This document shows positions 34,800 through 46,517 of a DNA stretch of 64,000 nucleotides, one piece after another; the stretch's first letter is position 1; each line of letters begins with the position of its first letter. The stretch comes from Grammothele lineata. Taxonomy: Eukaryota; Basidiomycota; Agaricomycetes; Polyporales; Polyporaceae. Under the pieces are notes generated by a model. It did no database searches, had not been told where the DNA came from, and saw only the letters and a list, made by a program, of their open reading frames with translations. The stretch is from NCBI GenBank assembly GCA_002150815.3, contig NDFF03000034.1:1-64000 (forward strand). The letters are read 5' to 3'. A program made the translations under genes and the position numbers.

Positions 34800-36157
34800 C
34801 TACGCAGCTCTCGGACGATGCTCAGTACCCCGGCTTGCGCGCCATACGTCAACCCCCTACAGCCATGATGCACGTCAGCTCAATCTACGTCTCAAGATGG
34901 TCCAGAAAGCCGATGTAGACGTACCTTCTGATTATTCGTCCTCATGTTCTTCACGCGGCGCGTGAACCATTCATGCGACGTGGAGCCCGCCGCGAAGATC
35001 GTCTGGAGATGCCCCGGAGCTCGTTCGGTCGCTTCGGCAATGAGCGCGCTCTCCTCTTTGAGTGCAGCAAGGCGGACGGAGTTGGTCGGGCGAGTAAAGA
35101 AAACGAGCGAGTAACGCATGTGGCGCGCCTGTTCTCCTGGAGGAGGACTGCGCAGGAGCATACGGATCAGCGCGCGGGGAATGAGTTAGGGAGGCATAGC
35201 CTTACACGACGCGGTGGAGGTTTGACTTAAGAATACCTCCGCTGAAGATTGTCATTGCATCGCCGAGATTGCAAATCGCATGTCCGGGGATGGGCTGACC
35301 AAGACGTTAAATAAGAGAAGGCGAAATGATATTCGCTCCAGGACATACCTTCACATATTGCCACTGCTCCGTCCCCGGAACCATGACTTGAAGTCCTCCG
35401 AGGCGGTTATGCAGAAAAGACAACGAGCCAAAGTCAGTATGAGATGCCAACGCCGCCTGCTTCTCATCGATCCCGTCAGGCCGGGGAGGGCTCCGGGTTA
35501 TGCGCGCCTCGCTTCCGCTATGCTCCAGACGCGAATGCTTCGACAGCAGCGTGCCTTTCGGCAGCCCGAGCAGCTCATCGAAGACGCCGAGAAGCGTGTC
35601 GTTGATCTCTGTGGACATCTTGACAAAAGGCACGACGGCGTCATGCATGTGTGCATTGACCGGGGCGGGGTACGTCCGCCTAGCTACGGCGGGCCAGGCG
35701 AGCGCGTCGTCTTGAGCGATGTTAATGAACTCGGTCGTATCGAGCGTGCCATTCTCGTCAGTTACGCTAGCGCCCTTAGCTTTGTAGCTAGACGTCATGT
35801 CAGATTAAGGTGTGATTGATGTTAGATTGTGTTCGTACCCGAAGGAATAGCCGTCGTCGCCTTGCTCATACTTCATCTTCTCTTCAAGAGGGAGAGCCAT
35901 CACTTCGGCTCCCATGTCGAACATAGCGTTGACCGCATCATCTGCGCCATGGTTCTTCATGCTGAGCATTCATGAGTATCTCTTAGGGTTACGGATCTCC
36001 ACGGCACGTACTACCAAAAACCGAGTTCGGTCGCGGCCTTCCAGAGCTTTGCCATCTCATTCTTGTCATGAGATTTGAGAAGTTCGTAGTCGACGGCCAG
36101 GAGTGGGTGAGTAGCAACGTTCTCGGGGAAAGGAGGAAGAGTAGTAAGGCCAGGCAT
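34800..36157 (-). CDS. 2-oxoglutarate/Fe(II) oxygenase, copy 4
   Basis: Six exons (36157-36015, 35961-35839, 35787-35349, 35294-35206, 35147-34925, 34856-34800) sum to 1074 nt, 357 residues. The third exon runs without interruption through [17 protein letters not shown], so the intron found at that point in copies 1-3 is absent. Iron and co-substrate ligands are intact: HTD, SNLHRVV and MRYSLVFFTRP. The last exon is unrelated in sequence to the [10 protein letters not shown] tail of copies 2 and 3 (it reads GVDVWRASRGTEHRPRAA) and may be mis-spliced or degenerating. It lies tail-to-tail with MYND paralogue 5, only about 150 bp away. Substrate unknown. Confidence 0.85.
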
Positions 36158-36243
36158 GTTGAGCTAAAGGCGAGACGTCGCTTTCTTGTCTGAGACGGGT
36201 AGGTTCAGAGGTGTTCTGTATCGATGGAGGCAAAGAGAGCAGC

Positions 36244-36250
36244 TTATATA
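36244..36250 (-). promoter_or_regulatory. TATA box of oxygenase copy 4
   Basis: TATATAA on the minus strand, about 87 bases upstream of the start codon at 36157, the same spacing as in copy 1. Confidence 0.6.
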
Positions 36251-36953
36251 CCTCTCAGAGTCAAGATCTCCCAGTCGGACTACTCCCAAAGACATTCCTA
36301 ATGTCATTTCATCCTTGTCAGGAAGTGGTTGGAATAAGGCGTCCGCTCGACATTTGCCGTACGCGTCTCGCGGTGTGCTTCGCGACTTCTCTGCAAGCGC
36401 TGAGAAGCCTTCGTCGGGGTCGTCGTCGCAACGTCGTCGATGACATCATGGATAGAGAAACTACTACCGGACCTAGTAAGCTAATAGAAGGACGCACAAC
36501 GCGCTCTCTCCTTAGGGAGCTAGTGAGTTGAGGGCAGAAAATAGATCAAGACAAATTGACTCACCATTCGCGCTCATGTCACCGGCGACAAGCCTAGCCT
36601 GAGGCTCCAAGGCGAAGACTCCTACCTATCCCCGTAGAGATGACTGGGTATACACGCGCATGGCGTATGAGCGTAGAGCATATCGCCACTAGCAGGATGA
36701 GCTGGCAAGGCAGCAAGTCGTTCGATACGTGCGCCCGAGTCACTTCAGACTCCGATGACACTCCGAATCTCCGACGGAACACATCGCCGGTGGCTGCCAA
36801 TTCCCGACAAACGTCCGACCGTCTGGAACGGCAGTCGCGATGCACCACATTTTTTCCTTCCGACGCACGAGGGATAAATACAGCACTTTTGCGATTACAC
36901 ATGACCAGTAATGGGCGAGCCCAGAACTGAAGATACGGTTGTACTTCGCACAC
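36251..36953. other. Spacer between oxygenase copy 4 and the xylanase
   Basis: About 700 bp. No gene seen. Confidence 0.4.
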
Positions 36954-38245
<1,292 letters not shown>

Positions 38246-38294
38246 GGTTGAGTGCCGCTGGGGCCTTGACTCGCATGGCTACACCCTTCTTATA

Positions 38295-40927
38295 CCACAA
38301 TCCACCTGCGCAGCCAGTTCGCGGTATGCGCATCTTGTTGCAACACGAAACATCGGAACCGTGAGCATTGTGGTTGGGACGGCGAATGGAGTAGACAGTC
38401 GACCCCAGATTATCCGGACATTGGCCATCGGGAATCATACGCAATGGAAACCATAGACCACCAATGCCAATTATGGCCATTCTCCCGTTCACGAAGCTTG
38501 GATGCGTTGACGCTGCATGCTTCAGTGGAGCTTGCACGGGAGAATTTCTGTCACAGACGCCACGTTAGCACCGGGCCAGAGGGAATCATAACGCGAATTG
38601 AGACCGACGAGTTCAGTAGCCTTCACCAAAGATGAAGGTCATGAGAGACCAACGACCCGAGCGCAAGCTTCTTCCGGGAGAAGAGCTCCACAGCCCTCCG
38701 ATGATCATGCTTCCAAAACGCCAAGCCGACTCAGCTAAACGTGTATTACAAGACGCGTGGATAGGTTATATCAAATCCAACAGTTGCAATCTTGACATAT
38801 TCTTGTGTGCAGGAAAGCGTGAAAGGCGGAGGCAGAGGGAAAACGAGGTAATAAAGGGATCGTTCGGATGTGCGCGGCGGAAGTACGTATGACACTGGTA
38901 GAATATTCGTGGAACTGACATACTAGAATGACTCTCCCCTTGTTGTTCACATCGATGCTAAGGAACCCTTGCATTTGGCACGAGCGCGATCTGCTCTCCG
39001 GTTTTCATAAAGCAGCCCGAGCGTGTTCGCTTATTGCGTTTTTGGTCGATTTGACGCATGTACGACATCCAGTTTAGACCACGCTTTCATGTGTGGTACA
39101 CAGAAAACGTGCAAATCGTCGTAGCCGTCATGGAGAGGGGAGAGTGTAGCGGAACGACTCGGAGCAAAGACGAAAGGTGCTGGCGGGCGCGGTATGGAGG
39201 AGGAGCCAAAGTCCGTCGACGCGCGCCTACGCGGTTGTTTAGGGCAGGTCTGAGCGTGACTTCGGACCGGAGGCCGAAAAGGACCTCGTCCCCTACTGCC
39301 GCACGATATCCCCGCTGCCCTGCCTTTCGGCCATCTCAACGACATTTGACTTCTACCACCATGCGCATTACGTCTGGGGCCATCTCAAATGTCGATATAT
39401 GCGTAGGTTTTATTGAAGCCATCCCTGTACGACCGCTCTGACGTGCAAAAACAGACACAGGGGAGCCTAATCTAGCCTAGGGGCATACGGACATGTAGCA
39501 GGAATATCGCACTGCACCGGAAACATGCTGTGAGTGCTGCGTTAACAGATACTATATGCGCGCTGAGGATACACGCGACTTCCGGGGCTCTCAAGCGCGG
39601 CACCGGATATCCTTCGCTCGGGGATGGCGAAATGCGTCAATGAAGATGAGGAACACGAGCACTCCGAGCATTCATTCGATCGGTGTTCTAGACGGGACAA
39701 CAGCGTCGGCATGCAACCTCGTGGCGGGTGGCGGACGGGGCGCACAAGTCATCTGGCGCAAGTTGCCTTGTGAGGAGGACGGGCGCGCGCGCTTTCAAGT
39801 GCCTTCGATGTATACCGCGCTCACGAACCTTTTTAATTATCGCAGACTTCCGGTCGTACGCGTAAGCGACGTCTACGAGCGAACGCACCAACGGCCATCG
39901 CGCGTTGCATAGCACGCGAACAGCGGTCGTCCATGTCGCGCGGTGGCGTTGTTTCGTCATCGTTCTACCCGGCGATTTCGTGGTGCGGGGGTTGACCCCG
40001 CTTCGGAGGCCCGCGCTGCGCAATGGATGGCACCGCAATGCTACTCGGGCGTGGGCTGAGGCATGGGAGAGCGGGGAGGGGCGCACAGCTGGGACTCGCG
40101 GGAGGTGAGCCACATGCAGGCACGCGCGCGGCGTGCGGGCGTTGCCGCGTGCGTGCGTGCGGAGGCGTGCGGGAGCGGACGAGTGCTCGGTCGGGGCAGC
40201 AGCCGGGCTGAGGAGGCTAGAGAGAGAGCACGCGCGGGACGACGGACATGAGCGCGAGAGGCGGCAGGGCGCGGTTCGCGTGGGCGCGGGCCGGTTCTGC
40301 GGGCGGTTATCAGCCCGAGGCGGCCTCATGGGGACCACGCCTGCGAGCGCCTGCCTTGTGCGGCGGGCGTGCGGCGGGTCGTGGATGAGACGACGTCCTT
40401 GTACCCGGACTCTCCTCCGCCACGTTGGAATCGCGCGCGGGCTCTCGAGGGCAGCTATGAAGGTGCGATCTCTTATCCCTCGCATGTTTATCCTTTCCGA
40501 CGCGTCATCTCTCCGCCCCTCCCCTCCACCCAGTGACCGTGGTCTCCCAGAGTCCGTGTCCGCCGCAGATTATGTCCAGTCTATCCCCTCAGCGCATCCG
40601 CAAACACGCACCCTCTCCCCTCAGTCAACAAGGTTAGTCCTCCTTGTCTTTTCCCTCTCGCCTTTGTTCCCCGTCGCCGTCTCTCCCCCTCCCTCTTACC
40701 TCTCGTCCGTGATTGTAGTCCGGGCGGCGTCCAATCGATCGCACCTCGAGTGACCGCCACTGCAGATCGGCGGCTCTCGCAACGGTCTATTGTGTGCGTT
40801 ACGTCTTCACGACTTAGGCTATCAAACATTTCTTCGCCCTTAGACCTGCACAGGCTTCTCCTCCGACGCTTCTTTACCCTCGTTCCGTTCCCACCAGCTG
40901 ATCGTCTCTCCGTTTCCCCCAGGTCCG
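38295..40927. other. 2.6 kb gene-poor region
   Basis: No convincing gene on either strand. From about 39900 to 40450 the sequence becomes very GC- and CpG-rich (runs of GCGCG and GCGGGC), which yields long meaningless frames. From 40500 onward, C/T-rich tracts and likely 5' untranslated exons of the next gene appear, including a splice-acceptor-like CCCCCAG just before 40923. Confidence 0.5.
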
Positions 40928-43900
40928 ATGCAGAACCTCGCTCCCCGAGAACAAACCCCGTCCCCGTCCTTCCGCGACAAACAGCGGACCATCAAAGCCC
41001 CCTCTCTCCCCTCCGTGCCCTCCCTCAGCCAGATCCTCGCCCAGAACAGCCAGATGATGTACCCCCAAGGTCAGCAGCCCAGCCCGACCGCGTCCAACTC
41101 GTCCCACCAGTCTCGCCGCTCTCCCCCGCCTACGTCCCGCATTTCGCCCACCGCCGCCAAGATCGGCACTGCGCCCGAGCGCGCCGCAGACCGCCCAGGC
41201 TCGCCCCAGGCCCCGCCCCCGCTCCCGCACGCCCACAGCACGCCGATCGTGCCCCAGCTCGCGGGCCAGTCCTCGCACTCGCTCCCGAACCCGCACCACC
41301 CGCGCCCCGTGCCGCGGAGCGCGGCCCCGCCCGCGTTCCTCGCGCAATTCGCGCACGCCGACGACCGCTGGGCGGTCACCGAGGAGCTCATGGCCGAGTT
41401 CGAGCGCGACAACTTCAGCTCGCTCCCCGCGGGCACCGCCGGGGTCGCGTACGCCGGGGGCGCGGCGTCGGGCGGGGCGGGCGGCGTCAAGCGCCAGGAT
41501 TCATTCAAGGACCCGGCGGTAGAGCGCGTGCGGGCGGCGGACCGGTCGTCGCCGAAGGACTCGGATGGGGCTGGTGCGGGTGCGGCGAAGCGGCAGGTGC
41601 AGGTGCAGGCGTCGGTGCAAGGGAAAGAGCAGGTCCAGGTCCAGGTCCAGGCTCAGGCACGCGAGAGCCCGAAGGCGCGCGAGCGCTCGAACACGGGTTC
41701 GTCGCAGCAGCTGGCGGGAGAGTCCCACGTCCGGACGCCTGAGTACCGCGGCTCGCCGCAGTACCAGACGCCGATGGCCTCTCCCAACGAACGCACCGCT
41801 GCGTACTCGCAGTACGTCCAGGAGGGGTACCCGAGCCAACAGAGCGGGATGCCGCCGATGTCGAGGAAGAGCACGAGTGAGGTTCCCACGCGCCTCACTC
41901 CGCCCACGGCGTCCAAGCTTGCCACCAGCACCCACACGCCCCCGCTGCAGCTCATGGGCTCTCGTCCCCCTGACCGCTCGCTGCCTCTGCAGGAGACCGA
42001 AGAAGACAACGGGCATGAGTACGACGACCATCACGAGCCGGAATACACGACTCAGCACCTCGGCTCACCGACGCCGTCGTCGGACCTGTACCCTGAGGGC
42101 CACGTCACGACGCGCTACGACACCCTCCACGAACCCCGCGACGACGATGAAGACGATGAAGACGAAGGCACGCTTAATAACGAAGATGACGACCACCTCC
42201 AGCAAAACAAAGGCAGCGAAGACTCTGAAGCAGGGTTCACGCCCCGCTCGCCTTCGACGACGCTCCCGGAGCGGCCCCGCGAGAACGTGTATGCATCCCA
42301 GACGAACCAATACGCCGACAACCAGAAGACGATCCGCCCGAAGGCCCGCGGTGGATCGACGGATCAGCTGGGCATGCGCTCCTTCGATCCTACGATGTTC
42401 GAACGCGACACCGTCGGCAGCCTAAGGAGCAACGGCACTCAAGAGGTGCAAAGGGAGCGCGTGTCCCAGTCTCCTCCCCACCCTATGCAGCAGGCCAAGC
42501 AGCCTGAAGTTCCCAAGCCTCAACAGCAACAGCACCAGCACCCGCCTCAGTACGACCCGCGCCAGTGGACGACCAACATCGGGCGTATCCTCGACCAGCG
42601 CATGGGCTACGGGTGGAACCACTCGAGCGCCCAGTCGGACGACATGCAGAGCCTGCTGGACGACCCGACGTCGTCCTACCTCCAGACCTTCCTGCGCTCG
42701 ACCAGCACCCGCCCAGGCGCGCCCGTCCCGCCGACGCCGCAGACCCACACTGCCGCACCCTCCCCCTCGCCGCTCATCTCCGCGATGCCGTCCGACTTCG
42801 AGCCGCGCCAGATCGGCTCGCCCTACCCGTACCCGTTCACGCACATCCGGCGCTCGACGGTCTCGGGCCCGGTCCCGACCCCATCGACGCAGTACGACAT
42901 GAACAACCCGGACGTTATCCGCGAGCAGCTCGCGCTCCAGATGCAGATCTACGCACTCAACAACGGGCTCGCCCCGCCCTCCTCCGAGTCTGCCTTCTCG
43001 CCCTCGACCACGCCCTTCCCCGGCCCCGGCTACAACCCCTGGGCGTTCGTCCCCGCAGGGGGCGGACTCGGGCTCACGGGCTCCGCCGCTGCCGCTGCGG
43101 CGAGCATCCGCTCGAGCCCGAGCCACGAGCCCGTGCACCTCCCGCCCCCGCCCCCTATGCGCGGGCGCGGCGCGCGCCGGCAGACGAACGGGCACTACGT
43201 GCCACAGGCGACGCGCGCGCGGAGGGCTGTGAAGCCGCCTCCGCGTGTGGACAGCACGCAGCCGCGCGAGACGAGCCCGGAGCCGTCTTCGGGCGAGGAG
43301 ACGGCGGGTGAGGGGGGCTTCGCGGACACGTACAGCGTGAATGGCGGTCTTGGCGCTGTGGGGACCAACGGGAAGAGCAGCGTGAGTGGGGAGTGGGAGG
43401 AAGAGGAATCGCCGACTGCTGGAGACGATGATGGGGAGTGGGTGGACGAGGAGGAGGACGGAGAGGAAGAGGATTTGCTCGACCTCGAGTTCCACCCGAC
43501 GTACGTCAGTAACCCCCAGAAGCGGCGCAGGCGGTTCGACACGCGCTGGGATGCGCTTGTCCAGGCGGTGAGTTGTCGCTTCGTTCTTAGTACGTTTCGA
43601 TGCTGAAGCTATCTTCCCTAGTTCCAAGCGCTCGACCGCGAGACGGACGCGACGCTCGTCGTGCTCGCCGCACCCTCCCACACCGCCAAGTTACACGCCC
43701 TCACCTCGCGCGCGATCCGTCGTGACCCCGCGCTCATGCACTCCACCGCACTCTCCGGCGTGCGACGGTCGTTCTCCCACCTCGCCGCCGAGCGGCGTGC
43801 AGCGCGCAAGGCCCAACGCCTCTCGCTCGCCGAGCGCCTCTCCTCCGCCCGCTCTGAGTCGTCCGCAGACGGCTCGCCTGGGTCGGGCACCCCCGGAGAG

Positions 43901-44104
43901 ATGGACCTCAAGCGTGCACTGGAGGCTGCGCTCGGAAGCCTGGGTGCGCTGTCGACGATCTACGAAGAGCGCGAGGCGCGCTGGCGCGACGAGATGCGCC
44001 GGCTGAACCACGACCGGGAGCGCGTCGAGCTGTTACTGCGCCAGGCCCTGGGGCCCGTCATCATGACCCCTAACGGGCACCCGGCGAGTGTTGGCGGACA
44101 GTGA
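40928..44104 (+). CDS. Large disordered basidiomycete protein with conserved C-terminal helical segment
   Basis: Exon 1 is 40928-43567 and exon 2 is 43622-44104 (1040 residues). I do not recognise a named family. The N-terminal 750 residues are low complexity: Pro/Ser/Gln-rich, with a Gln-Val repeat near residues 220-245 and an Asp/Glu-rich stretch (DDDEDDEDEGTLNNEDDD) near 405. Around residues 520-620 a better-ordered block occurs: PRQWTTNIGRILDQRMGYGW and SYLQTFLRSTSTRPG. An acidic segment (EEEDGEEEDLLDLEFHPTYV) leads into RRRRFDTRWDALVQAFQALD, which looks like the start of a helical module ending in an Arg/Glu-rich coiled coil (EREARWRDEMRRLNHDRERV). Nuclear or cytoskeletal scaffolding is a guess only. 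The start is the first in-frame ATG after a probable 5' UTR intron acceptor. Confidence 0.7.
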
Positions 44105-44578
44105 ACTTGGTTTATCGGATCGATCTTTTCTTGTGTAGGTTAGTAGGTTAGTAGGTTAGTAGGTTAGTAGGTTATCGGGCTGTTGCAGCGCGTGTACGGT
44201 GTGTGTACGTTTCCGCTGTGTAGACATAGTCGCATGTAGTTGGAACCTGCGTCCGCCGGTCTGTATAGTCCCTTTGAACTGTTTCGGCCGTTCACTGTTA
44301 TGTTCGTTTGTGGTTGCCACCCCGCTCGCGTGCGTGCGTTTGCGACAATTCGCATTGTCTTCCAGACTGCACCAAGATGATAACTTACCTTGAAGTAGAT
44401 CAAAACTCGGAGATTAGGCAGCGACCAATGTCCGACAAGGCAAGCATCTTGCTTAATTGACGCCCATAGTCCGCCGCCATCTAGGTGCTACCAATGTCAC
44501 CCAGCATGACTTGCGATTAAACTGCCACGTATACGAGCACGCTGCACTGCGATCGACATTCCGCTGCGTTTGCAACTC
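44105..44578. repeat. Short spacer with an 8-bp tandem repeat (about 44137-44174)
   Basis: GTAGGTTA is repeated about five times in tandem just downstream of the stop codon. The rest is intergenic. Confidence 0.6.
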
Positions 44579-46357
44579 ATGGATTTGAAAGATGACACAG
44601 ATCCTAAGGATGCTTTGATCCTTTCACTACAAAAGCAACTTGCGGAAACGCAGGAGGCTCTGAGGCGGGCAACGAGTCAAGGGCAACCACTGGTTGCGAA
44701 GCGACGGTCGGTGGCCTTCGAGGGCAATGACAACATCTGGCCCGGGAAGAAGGAGGTAAGCATGTTCCTTGCATTACGAGTCTTGGTTTACGATTAGGCC
44801 ATTGTGATAACTACATATAACTACGATACTTACACTACAGGCCGTTGGCACCCAAGATGACCCGTTCGAGATTGAGGACGGGTCTGACCAGGACGAGAAG
44901 CCCAAGATTCACGCCAGATCTCTTGCTAAGAGGGAGCGCTCGGTGCACGATGAACCGCCTTATCCTCGTAGGCACAAACAACGCAAGACCCAACACCACA
45001 ATCCCGAAGGTTAGTTGGCGTGATTCTCCCTCCTTTGACGTTGAGTCAAATGGACAACAAGCTGTAGCCGGCTCCGTCAAGGCTAAGAAAGAGGATGTGG
45101 CACCTATCAAGACTGAACAAACTATCAAGGAAGAAGATGACGTCTCATTACCGTCCATCCGCGGTTTTCATGTCAGTCGCCTCTTTGCCGCGGCCTTTTA
45201 CATATAATGCTTATTCATAATACATCCAAATAGAATGTCGCAAAGTCTGAAGATGCGATACAAAAGGTCGAAACTGAGGAGATCAGCTTGTCGCAGGATG
45301 TTGAGGCCGAACCGGTCTCTCAACCCGAAAGAGCGTCTCATCTCTCGTTAAAGGCAGAAGAGTCCGTATCAGATGCATTACACGATCAGATCATCGAGCT
45401 CGCCAACGTCAGTTCTCCACTTTTACTCTCCGGCGCATGCCAGACTTAGTATTTTGCTAGCCTGACTGCAAGATCAAGGAAGAAAGCATGGTCATGAAAG
45501 CCGAAGACATCGAACAGCTTATCTCCCCCACCGCTCTCATTCCGTTCTCAATCACACTGCCCCCGGAACAGCGAGATGTCGCTGCCAGGCGAAATCACAT
45601 TGGAAAATGGTATGGCGGGCAACACGTCCCTGTGTTCGTCCGCCCCGGCAAGGATTTCGTGCAACGACACAGCCGTAACTGCAGTGCCTTCATGTTCATG
45701 AACGCTACTTGGAATCCGCACGCACCCCCACGTCCAGGCGCCGGCGGGCTTTACTTCGGGCCAAGGCGTTGGCCTGGAGAAACGTGGCTCGACAGAGAGG
45801 ATCACTCAGCAGTGCAGACTGTATTTGTCTCGAAGACTCCAGCTCGCTGGCTCTACATGGGGGAGTACGAGGTTGTTTCCGAGTCGCGGCCTCTGTCAGT
45901 GGCGCAATGGCGAAGTCTCGATCACAAGGTGGGTATCGCGTTAGGTGCGCAGCGAACTTGTGAAAGTTTCTGACTACGGTATATCAAGTGCCGCAAAAAG
46001 TGGATTGACGGGATTATGGAAAATGAATGGAGCTCGATTATCCGTACCCGCATACGGCTTCGAATTAGACTTAGCCGCGAACCCACTCGAGCTGAAATCG
46101 AGAATGCTCTTCGGAAGGGCAAGGCCTTGAAACAGAAGAACACACAAGCCGCCAAAGGTGTCACATATGATGACGTCGCGGCGGCCTTTAACGCTGGTCT
46201 CGAGGTTCGTTTCGATTCGTGCTCTGAGATCCCTCATATATTTCTTACAGAGACCGTTCTGCAGTCGATAGTGGCGTGGTCACTAAAGTGTGTCAGGTAC
46301 GATGAGGCTTTTCAGCGTGAGATTATTCGGCTCAAATCCGAAGACGGTCAAGCCTGA
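44579..46357 (+). CDS. DUF6697-like protein, copy 1
   Basis: Seven exons (44579-44755, 44841-45009, 45062-45171, 45234-45407, 45473-45928, 45989-46204, 46253-46357) sum to 1407 nt, 468 residues. The N-terminus is a short predicted coiled coil (ALILSLQKQLAETQEALRRA), followed by charged, Lys/Glu-rich linkers. The folded C-terminal half holds FMFMNATWNPHAPPRPGAGG, LYFGPRRWPGETW, RWLYMGEYE, PLSVAQWRSL, SREPTRAEIENALRKGKAL and SIVAWSLKCVRYDEAFQREI. This order (W-N-P-x-A-P, W-x-Y-x-G-x-Y, E-W/Q-W, K-C-V-x-Y-D) is what I know as the Agaricomycete domain DUF6697. Its function is unknown; no catalytic motif stands out. The third exon junction is the least certain. Confidence 0.78.
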
Positions 46358-46517
46358 GGACATGGTGGAGCCGGAGGATGAGAGTCATGATCAGTATGCA
46401 CAAGCATAACGCATAGTTCAAACGAATGCTTCGTAGGATGTACTGTACAACGAAGTGCAAGACAACCGAGTCTCACCAAAACTTCTTCCCTCCCCAAGCA
46501 AAATCTCATCGACCCGG

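Noticed and set aside
40133..40753. A 206-codon plus-strand frame upstream of the large disordered protein
   Set aside because: The sequence is Arg/Ala-rich from CpG composition, shows no family, and its end overlaps what looks like a spliced 5' leader.
41565..42425. A 286-codon Arg/Thr-rich plus-strand frame
   Set aside because: It overlaps the 1040-residue gene in another frame and is a compositional artefact.
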